A stretch of 64,000 nucleotides of DNA, from contig CBDDFV010000008.1 in NCBI GenBank assembly GCA_965227335.1, forward strand, positions 124,001 to 188,000, in the 5' to 3' direction. Under the pieces are notes generated by a model that was not told the origin of the DNA, ran no database searches, and saw nothing but the letters and a program-made list of their open reading frames with translations. Both the position numbers and the translations under genes were made by a program. Shown one piece after another: positions 26,151 to 34,056 of this stretch. The stretch's first letter is position 1, and each line of letters starts with the position of its first letter. The stretch is from CBDDFV01 sp965227335. GTDB taxonomy: Bacteria > Planctomycetota > Phycisphaerae > Phycisphaerales > SM1A02.

Positions 26151-27227
26151 ATGAGCTTTCTGTTTCGGTGGGGGATGATCGGACTCGGCGGCTTCCTGCT
26201 CTTTGGCGGGATCAACGAGGCGATCAATGGAGAACGGGTGAGCGAAGTCGCCGAACCGATGACGCCGTCGAACGCAGCCTCGCTTTCGAGTGCGTCGGGA
26301 CGACGCTACATCGAAGTGAGCGGCGCGGTGGACTTCGATCGTGCGGTGTACGAAACGGGTCTGCGCGAGCCGGCGACGACGACGCTGCCGACCGACCTCG
26401 TCTACGACCTGCCCGATCCCGGCGCCTCCGAATGGGCCACCGCGAGCGAACTCAACGGCTCCGTCGTTGAGTATCACGGCGCGTTGTTCCCGATGCGGGT
26501 GATCGTCGAGGAAGTGCTCGTCCAGTCCGGCGAGTCGTTCGAAGAAGGCGATCTCCAACGGATCCGCTGCATCGCCACCGCCGCCACGGGGCCGGGCCGG
26601 TTGTTTGTCGTGTCCCCGAGTTTCCGCAGCGAGCAGGATCCCGACTACCAGGCGTGGCTGACCTCCACGCACTTCTGGGGGAAGGTGTGTCGCGGCGACA
26701 GCGTGGACAAGAACATCAATCTGGAAAAGGGAATGGAGGAGATCCTCAACCTTTACCGGATGAACGGCGTGCCGACCGAGTCGCGGGCGCTCACGCTGAT
26801 CTCGCAGGCGGGGACGCCGTCGCCCTACAACGGCGCCGCGTATGCGCCCCTCGAAGGGTCCGATGACGGCGTGCTCGTGCGCTTCCACGCCGAGGAACGC
26901 GGCAAGCTCGGCGCGCGGATTGACGGGGTGGCGGAGTCCGCCCTCGCGTCGTACGTGCCGGGCGCGAATCGGGTCATCCGCGATCTGCCCAACCGGCTGG
27001 TGATCCTTGATTCGGCGCTGACCGGGGCGGACATCAACAGTAACACCGCTTCCGCCGCGAAGGTCGGCGTCATCAGCGGCCTGTTCTTCCTCGGTCTCGG
27101 CGGCGGCTGGGTGTATGCCTTGCGTGCACAGCGTCGCCGTCGGGAACAGTTCGCGGAGCAGCAACTGCAGATGCTGCTCGCCGCGAGCGGCGCCGCGCCC
27201 GCCGACGAGCAACGGTACGCGGCCTGA
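26151..27227 (+). CDS. membrane protein of unknown function with two terminal helices
   Basis: 358 residues. One helix at the N-terminus (about 4-22) and one near the C-terminus (about 303-322, VGVISGLFFLGLGGGWVYAL) bracket a domain of about 280 residues that would lie on one side of the membrane. The C-terminal tail is basic and glutamine-rich. No family was recognised with confidence. The ATG has GGGAGGA 7 nt upstream, and a hairpin follows the stop, so it is probably monocistronic. Confidence 0.75.
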   Translation: MSFLFRWGMIGLGGFLLFGGINEAINGERVSEVAEPMTPSNAASLSSASGRRYIEVSGAVDFDRAVYETGLREPATTTLPTDLVYDLPDPGASEWATASELNGSVVEYHGALFPMRVIVEEVLVQSGESFEEGDLQRIRCIATAATGPGRLFVVSPSFRSEQDPDYQAWLTSTHFWGKVCRGDSVDKNINLEKGMEEILNLYRMNGVPTESRALTLISQAGTPSPYNGAAYAPLEGSDDGVLVRFHAEERGKLGARIDGVAESALASYVPGANRVIRDLPNRLVILDSALTGADINSNTASAAKVGVISGLFFLGLGGGWVYALRAQRRRREQFAEQQLQMLLAASGAAPADEQRYAA

Positions 27228-27257
27228 TCGGGCCCGGCCGCAGGATTAACGGTTGAT

Positions 27258-27300
27258 CGCATGCGAGCGCCCCTGCTTCGGTGGGGGCGTTTGTCATGCG
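27258..27300 (+). terminator. hairpin terminator after the 26151 gene
   Basis: Inner stem CGCCCC / GGGGCG (27268-27289) with a loop containing TTCG, followed by TTTGT, nested inside an outer stem CGCATG / CATGCG. The position 30 bp after a stop supports transcription termination. Confidence 0.7.
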
Positions 27301-27483
27301 ATGGCTCGTCGGGGCGGGTCGGTCCTGCGGGACCGCGGGCGGCGTGACTCGCGCGCGACGACAATGACGAGCGGATTCGTACTGAGCGGTCGGACAACGC
27401 CGGCGGACGCCCCCCTGAGGTTTGCCTGACACAAGCGCGGCGGGGACGAGTACGATGCACGAGCGCCCTTTGTGGAGTTCGCC

Positions 27484-28017
27484 ATGTCGCCATCGTTCCG
27501 TCGTGTCGTTGCTGTCATCGCCATGGTCAGTCTGCTGTCGCCCACCGCCATGGGGCTGCCCGTCATCGCCGCCCACCGGAGCGTCGACGTCGCGGAGGCT
27601 TCGACGGCTGCATCTTCATCAACGGCGGCGGCGCGTCTGGAGATCGGGGCGGATCTGCTTGCGCTCGGGGAGACGCCCCGCGACGCGGCGACGGATGCGG
27701 CCGCCCTGTCGGACGCGGACGTCGCGGTGCTCGGCGCGCATCCGGCCATGCTGCAGCGGGCGTCGGCAAGCGGCGGCGCGCAGGAGGCGGTGACGGCCCA
27801 GCTCACCGGCCTTGGTTATTCGACGCCGGAGGCGCGTCTGCTGGTGATGCAGATGACGCCGGCGGATCTCGCCGTGCTCGCCGCGCATCCGGAGATGCTG
27901 CAACGGGCGGGTGATCTGAGTCAGAAGCAGACCGCGTTTCTCATCTGGGGTCTGATCTTCGCCGGGTTGATCGCCTGGGCGATCTTCGGCAACGCGAGCA
28001 GCTCGGGTTCGCTGTGA
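27484..28017 (+). CDS. PA2779-like small exported membrane protein
   Basis: 177 residues. A signal-like N-terminus (VVAVIAMVSLLSPTAMG), a helical middle and a C-terminal transmembrane helix (about 152-168) ending in a short Ser/Gly tail. The middle contains an internal duplication: VAVLGAHPAMLQRA near 80-93 and LAVLAAHPEMLQRA near 129-142. The arrangement with the next gene (a C39-like lipoprotein) matches the PA2779/PA2778 pairs known from Pseudomonas, whose role is not settled. The ATG at 27484 has GGAG 5-8 nt upstream; it overlaps the next gene as GTGA. Confidence 0.65.
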   Translation: MSPSFRRVVAVIAMVSLLSPTAMGLPVIAAHRSVDVAEASTAASSSTAAARLEIGADLLALGETPRDAATDAAALSDADVAVLGAHPAMLQRASASGGAQEAVTAQLTGLGYSTPEARLLVMQMTPADLAVLAAHPEMLQRAGDLSQKQTAFLIWGLIFAGLIAWAIFGNASSSGSL

Positions 28018-28631
28018 ACGCGATCGCGCGGCTTCTCAGGGTCGGGGTCGTCGTCCACGCGATTGTGCTGCTGTCCGGATGCGCATCGCCGCTGATGCGG
28101 AGCGCGCCGGAGGCCGAGCTTGTCGCCAGCGAACGTTGGCGGCTCATCCGGAACATCGATGCGCCGCCCGTGGCCGGCGTCTCCGGGTGCGGCGCGCAGG
28201 CGCTCGCGGCGGTGCTGGCGTTCGACGACCCCGGCGCCGACGCCGATGTCCTCGCAGCGGAGTTGCCGTGGCGCGACATCGGCGCCACGCCGGTCGATCT
28301 CCTGCTCGAAGCGCGTCGGCGCGGGCGCGAAGCGACGATTCACGCCGGCGACTGGTCGATGCTCGAGACCGCCGTGCAGGAGGGGCGGCCGCTGCTGGTG
28401 ATGTTCGACGTGTCGCCGCAGGTGCGGACGATCACGCGACGCATTCCGACGGCGACGGTCATGCACTGGGGCGTCGTCAGCGGCGTGAAGGACGATGGGT
28501 CCGCGGTGCTGGTCGCGGCGGAGCTGGCGCGGCATCACATCGTGCCGCGCGAGGAGTTCATGCGGCGCTGGTCGACGGGGGGTTGTTGTATGATTGCCGT
28601 GTCAGATGGGGAGCCAGAAGGGCGTAGATGA
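28014..28631 (+). CDS. C39-like cysteine peptidase lipoprotein (PA2778-like)
   Basis: 205 residues. Lipobox LLSGC with Cys23. The papain-like core has the catalytic Cys59 in GVSGCGAQALAAVL and His151 in MHWGVVSGV; the Asp/Asn of the triad is less clear. It would act at the membrane on the periplasmic side. The GTG start overlaps the stop of the small membrane protein, so the two are made together, as in PA2779/PA2778 pairs. Its substrate is unknown; the partner protein is one candidate. Confidence 0.75.
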   Translation: MNAIARLLRVGVVVHAIVLLSGCASPLMRSAPEAELVASERWRLIRNIDAPPVAGVSGCGAQALAAVLAFDDPGADADVLAAELPWRDIGATPVDLLLEARRRGREATIHAGDWSMLETAVQEGRPLLVMFDVSPQVRTITRRIPTATVMHWGVVSGVKDDGSAVLVAAELARHHIVPREEFMRRWSTGGCCMIAVSDGEPEGRR

Positions 28632-28647
28632 GGGAAGGAGACTGCGA

Positions 28648-29775
28648 ATGGAGGGTGCAGGCAACGTGGTTGTGCTGCGTGCTCGGGATGCGACGCTGGG
28701 GGAGATGTCCGCACCGCCTTTCTGTGTGAGGCCGCAGGATGAACGTCAGGTGCTCGGGAATGGTCTCTGGATGGCCGTCTGTTCAGACGCCGCGTACCAG
28801 TCGCCCCCCGAAGCCCGGAAGATGCTCGAGGGCGGAGGATTCTGCGACGTGCGATTCTTCGACCGGTGCGGCACCCAGGGGTATGTGGCGTGCCATCTGA
28901 ATTGGGGCGCGTCTATCTGTGTGCTGGCGTTTCGCGGTACGGAAGAGAGCACCGACCTGCTGAGCGATGTCAAGTGCCGGAAGATCGAATGGACGGACGG
29001 CGAATGGGTGCACCGTGGTTTTGCCGGCGCGTTTCGGGCGATCTGGGCGGAGTCCGATCCTGAGGCGCCCGCGGACGACGTATGGACGAATGCGAGAGCA
29101 GCCGTTCTCGAAACGCATTCGAAGTACCCGGAAGCGAAATGGGTCGTGACCGGTCACAGTCTCGGCGGAGCGTTGGCGATCCTGGCGGCGGGAAAGATGC
29201 GCGCGGACCCCGCGCTTCCGACTCCGGCGACGGTCTATACGATCGGGTGTCCCCGGGTCGGCGCGCCGAAGTTCGCCAAGCGGCTTGCCGAAGAGGTGGA
29301 GATCGTGCGATTCGTCCACGAGTCCGATGCTGTGCCACGCGTGCCGCCGGTGCTGTTTCGATACCGTCACGTGGGAGGGGAATACTGGTTCAGAAAGAAG
29401 AAACGCGACCTGTGGGTCACGCCGAAGGCCTCGGCCTCAACGCGACTGGAGTGGCTGAGCCACGTGATCGGAATCTGGCATGGTCTCTGGATGATCCCGA
29501 TCGGAGCGGTCATGCTCTCCGCACTGCTTGTCTTGTTGATTGATCGCACGGTGGGGCCGATGCCGTTTGTGGCCGCGATGTATCTCTGGTTGCGGCTCTT
29601 TGCCTGGCTTTGCCTGTTTCTGCTCGGAGCATCCTGGCTCCTGACATCGGTCGTTCGAGAGTTGCCGCTGGTGCACAAGCTCGGCCTGCACGCTCTCGGC
29701 GACCACGGGGCGAGTCACTACGTCAGAACGTTTCGTGATCGTCTCGCGGGCGCCTACGGCGCCGAAGCGGCCTGA
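28648..29775 (+). CDS. class 3 lipase-like protein with C-terminal membrane helices
   Basis: 375 residues. The alpha/beta-hydrolase Lipase_3 core spans about 40-250: VLAFRGTEE strand, nucleophile elbow GHSLGG with Ser171, a likely Asp in ESDAVPRVPP and His in YRHVGG. Two or three hydrophobic helices follow at about 280-345, then a short tail, so the enzyme is probably membrane bound. There is no signal peptide. The ATG has AAGGAG 7 nt upstream. Two hand-counted 60-base lines are about 60-62 percent GC against about 70 percent in the M56 gene, which hints at a different history. Its last 22 bp overlap the convergent ppk2 gene. Confidence 0.85.
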   Translation: MEGAGNVVVLRARDATLGEMSAPPFCVRPQDERQVLGNGLWMAVCSDAAYQSPPEARKMLEGGGFCDVRFFDRCGTQGYVACHLNWGASICVLAFRGTEESTDLLSDVKCRKIEWTDGEWVHRGFAGAFRAIWAESDPEAPADDVWTNARAAVLETHSKYPEAKWVVTGHSLGGALAILAAGKMRADPALPTPATVYTIGCPRVGAPKFAKRLAEEVEIVRFVHESDAVPRVPPVLFRYRHVGGEYWFRKKKRDLWVTPKASASTRLEWLSHVIGIWHGLWMIPIGAVMLSALLVLLIDRTVGPMPFVAAMYLWLRLFAWLCLFLLGASWLLTSVVRELPLVHKLGLHALGDHGASHYVRTFRDRLAGAYGAEAA

Positions 29776-30686
29776 TCGGATCCCCCGTACACCAGCCGGG
29801 CCGGCGCGACAATCCAGGGATCAGGATCGCGGGCGACGGACGGGTCTTTTCCCGTGTACTCGAGCGCGGCCAGCACGGTGCGCATGGTCTCCACCCGCGC
29901 CCGCAGCTTGTCGTCGGCCTTCACCAGCGTCCACGGCGCGTCGGGCGTATCGGTGTCGCGCAGCGCGCGATCCTTCGCCTCCGAGTAGTCGTTCCAGCGG
30001 GCCTGGGCCTCGATGTCGATCGGGCTGAGCTTCCATCGCTTCAGCGGGTTCTCGCGCCGTTCCTCGAACCGCTTCGCCTGCTCCTGCTTGCTGATCGACA
30101 GGTAGAACTTGAACAGGTGCACGCCGTCCGCCCGGAGCATCGCCTCGAAGCGCGGCGCCTGGTGCAGGAAGTTCTCGTACTCCTCGTCGGTGCAGAAGCG
30201 CATCACGCGTTCGACGCCCGCGCGGTTGTACCAGGAGCGGTCGAAGAGCACGATCTCGCCGCCGGACGGCAGATGCTGGACATAGCGCTGAAAGTACCAT
30301 TGCGAGCGTTCGCGTTCGGTGGGCTTGTCGAGCGCGACGACGGCGGCCCCCCGGGGATTGAGATACTCGAGGAACCGCTTGATCGTGCTTCCCTTGCCCG
30401 CCGCGTCGCGCCCTTCCATCAGGATCAGCACCTTCGCGCCGACGTCCTTCACCCAGTTCTGCAGTTTCACGAGTTCGACCTGAATGTCGTACTTCTCACG
30501 GTAGTAGGTGCGGATGGGCATTCGCTCGGCGTACGGGTACTTCGGCGAGGCGAAGTAGCCGCGTCGCACCGCGTCGTCCGCGTCCGGTCCGGGCGGGACG
30601 TGATTCTCGATTGGTCGGTGCTGTTCCTGAACCTCGACGAGATCAAGGGCGTCGGTCAGGCTCCAAGCTTCGGCGTCGCGGGTCAC
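29754..30686 (-). CDS. ppk2: polyphosphate kinase 2
   Basis: 310 residues. PPK2 transfers phosphate between polyphosphate and nucleotides. Walker A is EGRDAAGKGST (91-101), and the Walker B/lid region reads LFDRSWYNRAGVERVM. The GYFASPKYPYAERM and YYREKYDIQVELVKLQNWV segments are typical of the single-domain class I enzymes. The GTG start at 30686 overlaps the TerC stop as GTGA, so both genes are translated from one mRNA. Confidence 0.93.
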   Translation of the reverse strand: MTRDAEAWSLTDALDLVEVQEQHRPIENHVPPGPDADDAVRRGYFASPKYPYAERMPIRTYYREKYDIQVELVKLQNWVKDVGAKVLILMEGRDAAGKGSTIKRFLEYLNPRGAAVVALDKPTERERSQWYFQRYVQHLPSGGEIVLFDRSWYNRAGVERVMRFCTDEEYENFLHQAPRFEAMLRADGVHLFKFYLSISKQEQAKRFEERRENPLKRWKLSPIDIEAQARWNDYSEAKDRALRDTDTPDAPWTLVKADDKLRARVETMRTVLAALEYTGKDPSVARDPDPWIVAPARLVYGGSDQAASAP

Positions 30687-31495
30687 GTGGCGGCGCCCTT
30701 CCTGGCGGCGCGAGCCTTCTTCGCCCGCAGATTCAGCATCTCGACGAACAGGGAGAACGCCATGCCGAAGTAGATGTAGCCGCGCGGAATGTGCTGGTGC
30801 AGACCCTCCGCGACCAGCACGATCCCGATCATCAGCATGAAGGCGAGGGCGAGCATCTTGACCGTGGGATGTCTGGCCACGAAGTCGCCGACAGGATCCG
30901 CAAAGATGATCATGACGATGATCGCGAGCAGCACGGCGGTGATCATGATCGTGAGCGGCGGCCAGAACGCGCTGTAGTCCTCGGGCCGGACCATGCCGAC
31001 CGCGGTCAGGACGGAGTCGATCGAGAAGATCATGTCCATGGCGAAGATCTGCGCGATGGCGACGCCGAACCCCGTCGCCGCGCGTCCCGCCCCGCCGCCC
31101 TTCGCCAGGTCGCCCTCGAGGTTGTGGTGGATCTCCCAGGTGCCCTTGGCGACGAGGAAGAATCCGCCCACGACAAGGATGAGGTCCTTGACGCTGAAGG
31201 CGGTTCCGCTCGACTCCGCCCCGGCCGCGGCGTCCTCCGCCCCGTGCCCCCCGAACGGCAACTCGAAGAGCACCGTGGATTCGAGGCTGATCACCCACGT
31301 GATCGCGAAGAGAAGCACCACGCGACCGAGCGCGGCGAGGATCAGACCGATCCGCCGCGCCCGCGACTGCTCCTCTTCCGGCAGTTTCGACGAGATGATC
31401 GAGATCACGACGAGGTTGTCGATCCCGAGCACGATCTCGAGCGCGGCGAGCGTCGCCAGCGCTGCGAGACTTGAAAGCGTCAGCAGTTCAACCAT
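30683..31495 (-). CDS. TerC family integral membrane protein
   Basis: 270 residues with about seven helices. The conserved acidic membrane motifs are present (LEIVLGIDNLVVISI and MDMIFSIDSVLTAVG), thought to bind or move a metal ion; members act in tellurite resistance and manganese export. Residues from about 77 to 105 form a polar loop. The start at 31495 (MVELLTLSSLAALA) fits the family. A TATACT hexamer at 31545-31550 on this strand is a plausible -10 about 50 nt upstream. Confidence 0.88.
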   Translation of the reverse strand: MVELLTLSSLAALATLAALEIVLGIDNLVVISIISSKLPEEEQSRARRIGLILAALGRVVLLFAITWVISLESTVLFELPFGGHGAEDAAAGAESSGTAFSVKDLILVVGGFFLVAKGTWEIHHNLEGDLAKGGGAGRAATGFGVAIAQIFAMDMIFSIDSVLTAVGMVRPEDYSAFWPPLTIMITAVLLAIIVMIIFADPVGDFVARHPTVKMLALAFMLMIGIVLVAEGLHQHIPRGYIYFGMAFSLFVEMLNLRAKKARAARKGAAT

Positions 31496-31544
31496 CCATC
31501 CACTCCGGGCCCATCCGCCGTCGGATGCGACGGCGTGAAGGCGA

Positions 31545-31550
31545 AGTATA
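31545..31550 (-). promoter_or_regulatory. candidate -10 element (TATACT) for terC-ppk2
   Basis: TATACT on the minus strand about 50 nt before the terC start. It lies within a divergent promoter region whose other arm is the TACACT at 31579. Confidence 0.45.
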
Positions 31551-31578
31551 CCGGGCGGGCGGATCGTCGCGCGGGCAT

Positions 31579-31584
31579 TACACT
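31579..31584 (+). promoter_or_regulatory. candidate -10 element for leaderless transcript (TACACT)
   Basis: TACACT ends 7 nt before the ATG at 31592. No ribosome site is present between them. Confidence 0.5.
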
Positions 31585-31591
31585 GACCTGC

Positions 31592-32317
31592 ATGATCGCC
31601 GCCGCGCCCCCGCAGGGCCTCGCCGCCTTCGAGCCGTTCACGCTGATCCACGTCGCCGTGGTGGTCGTGGCTGTCGCACTGGTCGCGTGGCTCCTCCGCA
31701 CCGGACGACGGTGGCGGCGCGATCGTCCCGGGGCGGAGCATCGGCTGCGGGTGATCGGGGCGATCGGGATCGTCGGCGCGCAGATCGTCAGCAACATCTA
31801 CTGGCTCGCCCCGGCGCGGTATGACGCAGCCCAGAGCCTGCCGATTCATGTGTGCGATCTGATCCCCTGGTGCGCCGCCGCGGCCCTGCTGTGGCCGACC
31901 GCCCGCGGCCGCTGGGCGCGGGCGCTGACGTTCTTCTGGGGACTCGGGCTGTCCGGCTGGGCGTTCCTCTGGCCGGTCGTCACGCACGGGCCCGCCACGT
32001 GGTACTTCTGGCTGTTCTGGACGGTGCATCTCCAGATCGTCGCCGCGGCCCTCTACCTGCCGCTCGTCCACGACTGGCGACCGGACTGGCGCGACTTCCG
32101 CTTCGCCTCGCTGGCCGCGATCCTGTACGCCGTGCTCATCACTCCGCTCAACGCGACGCTCCCCGCCGACTACGGGTACGTCGGACCCGGCGACGGACCG
32201 GCGCGGCTGCTCGGGCCGTGGCCGTGGCGGATTCCCGTGGTTGTCGCGGGAGAAATCCTGATCTTCGCCGCGCTCCTTCTGCCCTGGCGTCTCGGACGCA
32301 CGGATCGCTCGACATGA
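31592..32317 (+). CDS. TIGR02206 (YwaF-type) membrane protein
   Basis: 241 residues with six or seven helices. The family pattern is recognisable from PIHVCDLIPW (helix 3) and FWTVHLQIVAAALYLP (helix 5), with conserved His and polar residues inside the membrane. The function of the family is unknown. Its ATG follows a TACACT hexamer by 7 nt. The next gene begins in an ATGA overlap, so they share a transcript. Confidence 0.8.
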   Translation: MIAAAPPQGLAAFEPFTLIHVAVVVVAVALVAWLLRTGRRWRRDRPGAEHRLRVIGAIGIVGAQIVSNIYWLAPARYDAAQSLPIHVCDLIPWCAAAALLWPTARGRWARALTFFWGLGLSGWAFLWPVVTHGPATWYFWLFWTVHLQIVAAALYLPLVHDWRPDWRDFRFASLAAILYAVLITPLNATLPADYGYVGPGDGPARLLGPWPWRIPVVVAGEILIFAALLLPWRLGRTDRST

Positions 32318-33387
32318 CCGTGACGATCGACCCCACGCATCCCGTTCTCGTCACCGGCGCCACCGGCTACGTCGCCGGAGAGATCGTAAGGCGGCTGCTC
32401 GACGCCGGCTGCACCGTTCACGCCGCGGTGCGTGATCCATCGAACCGCGACAAGATCGACCCCCTCGACGCGCTCGCCGCCGATGCTCCCGGCGCCATTC
32501 GCTACTTCGCGTCAAACCTGCTGGAGCCCGGGACCTACGCGGAGGCGATGGCCGGCTGCCGCGTCGTCCTGCACACGGCGTCGCCCGTGATCTCACAGAC
32601 GGACGATCCGCTACGCGATCTCGTCGAACCCGCGCTGCACGGCGTCCGCAACGTCCTGGGACAGGCGAACGAGACGCCTTCCGTCGAACGGGTGGTGCTC
32701 ACCAGCAGCACCGCCGCGATCTGGGGCGACTGCACCGACCGGAAGGACACGCCGCGCGGCGTCTTCGACGAAACCGTCTGGAACACGACCTCGACGCTCG
32801 ATCACAAGCCGTACCACTACGCCAAGACGCTGGCCGAACGCGAGGCGTGGCGGATCGCCGAAGGGCAGGATCGCTGGCGTCTCGTGGCGGTGAATCCCTG
32901 TCTGGTGCTGGGACCGGCGGTCAACCCGCACGCTCCGGCGGAGTCGATCGAACTCATGCGGGCGTTCGGCGACGGTCGTCTGCGGCGCGGCGTCCCCGAC
33001 ATCCCGATGGGCATGGTCGACATCCGTGACGTCGCCGAGATGCACCTTCGGGCCGCGTTCGACGATCGCGCCCACGGAAGGTACGTCACCGCCGCGCACA
33101 ACAGTCGCTTCCCCGCGATCGGCGACATCCTCCGCGCACACTACGGCGATCTGTACCCGTTCCCGCGACGCGTGCTGCCGACGTGGCTCGTCTGGCTGAT
33201 CGGTCCGATGATCGATCGCCGCATCACGCGGCGCATGGTCGCCCGCAACTTCGGACGCGACTGGATCGGCGACAACACGAAGAGCCGCGCGGAGCTGGAC
33301 ATGACCTACCGCCCGCTTGAGGAATCCGTGCTCGACATGTTCCAGCAACTGCTGGATGTCGGCGAGATCCCGTCGCCCCACGCCTGA
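32314..33387 (+). CDS. NAD-dependent epimerase/dehydratase (extended SDR)
   Basis: 357 residues. Rossmann motif GATGYVAG near residues 15-22 and the catalytic YxxxK in YHYAKTLAE (about 168-176), with the upstream Ser/Thr in LTSSTAAIWG. The NPCLVLGPAV segment and the AEMHLRAA region resemble dihydroflavonol-4-reductase or 3-beta-hydroxysteroid type SDRs. A substrate cannot be named. It overlaps the TIGR02206 gene by 4 bp. Its stop is 1 nt from the stop of the convergent glycosylase. Confidence 0.85.
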   Translation: MTVTIDPTHPVLVTGATGYVAGEIVRRLLDAGCTVHAAVRDPSNRDKIDPLDALAADAPGAIRYFASNLLEPGTYAEAMAGCRVVLHTASPVISQTDDPLRDLVEPALHGVRNVLGQANETPSVERVVLTSSTAAIWGDCTDRKDTPRGVFDETVWNTTSTLDHKPYHYAKTLAEREAWRIAEGQDRWRLVAVNPCLVLGPAVNPHAPAESIELMRAFGDGRLRRGVPDIPMGMVDIRDVAEMHLRAAFDDRAHGRYVTAAHNSRFPAIGDILRAHYGDLYPFPRRVLPTWLVWLIGPMIDRRITRRMVARNFGRDWIGDNTKSRAELDMTYRPLEESVLDMFQQLLDVGEIPSPHA

Positions 33388-33388
33388 T

Positions 33389-33994
33389 TCAGGCGCGGTC
33401 GCGCAGATAGCGGCGCCAGAGGATCCGCGCGGCGACGCCTCGCCAGGGGCGCCAGCATTCGGCGTGGGCGTCCAGTTCGTCCCGATCGCCGTCCAGCCCC
33501 AGCGCCTCGCGCATCGCGACGTAGACCGCCAGATCGCCCTGCGGCCAGACGTCGGGCCGGCGGAGGGCTGTCATCAGGTAGACGCGTGCGGTCCACGGAC
33601 CCACGCCGGTCACCTGCGTCAGCCGCGCGATCGCATCGTCCGACGACAGGGTGTCGAGCGTGCGCAGATCCAGTCGCCCGTGGACCACTTCCGACGCGAC
33701 GTGGTGACAGAAGCGCGCCTTCTGCCGCGTCAGTCCGGCCCGGGCCAGCTCGCGCGGCGGGCGTCGGGCGAGGTTGCGGGCCGTCACGCGCCCGACCTGT
33801 GCGATGAGACGCCGGTACGCCGCGTCCGCCGACGCCAGCGACACCTGCTGGCCGAGAATGATCTGCACAAGGGTCGCGAAGCCGGGGCGTCGGGCCCAGA
33901 GCGGCGGCGCGCCGTCGGTGCGAACGAGCCGGCCGAGCCGCGGGTCCGCCCGGGCGAGCGTTCGCGTCCCCTCCAGAAGATCCGCACCAGTCAT
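33389..33994 (-). CDS. DNA-3-methyladenine glycosylase II (AlkA-type HhH-GPD)
   Basis: 201 residues from the ATG at 33994. It removes alkylated bases from DNA. The helix-hairpin-helix is LTQVTGVGPWTARVYL (125-140) and the catalytic Asp is D154 in WPQGDLAVY. The N-terminus up to IILGQQVSLASA is typical of short AlkA proteins. An upstream ATG at 34015 overlaps a TACGAT hexamer on the same strand, so the transcript probably starts after it; the ATG at 33994 or a GTG at 34009 is the likelier start. Divergent from the solA-like gene with overlapping promoter space. Confidence 0.85.
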   Translation of the reverse strand: MTGADLLEGTRTLARADPRLGRLVRTDGAPPLWARRPGFATLVQIILGQQVSLASADAAYRRLIAQVGRVTARNLARRPPRELARAGLTRQKARFCHHVASEVVHGRLDLRTLDTLSSDDAIARLTQVTGVGPWTARVYLMTALRRPDVWPQGDLAVYVAMREALGLDGDRDELDAHAECWRPWRGVAARILWRRYLRDRA

Positions 33995-34013
33995 GGGTCT
34001 GATCGACACGGCC

Positions 34014-34019
34014 ATCGTA
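34014..34019 (-). promoter_or_regulatory. candidate -10 element (TACGAT), divergent promoter
   Basis: TACGAT on the minus strand, 25 bp from an identical hexamer on the plus strand (34045-34050). Transcription would leave about 12-15 nt before the ATG at 33994. Confidence 0.4.
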
Positions 34020-34044
34020 GGCGGCGCCGACGCTCGGCGGCTCG

Positions 34045-34050
34045 TACGAT
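34045..34050 (+). promoter_or_regulatory. candidate -10 element for leaderless transcript (TACGAT)
   Basis: TACGAT ends 6 nt before the ATG at 34057; the stretch TACGATGCGT is shared with the promoter of the sugar-binding protein at 7808. No ribosome site is present. Confidence 0.5.
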
Positions 34051-34056
34051 GCGTGC

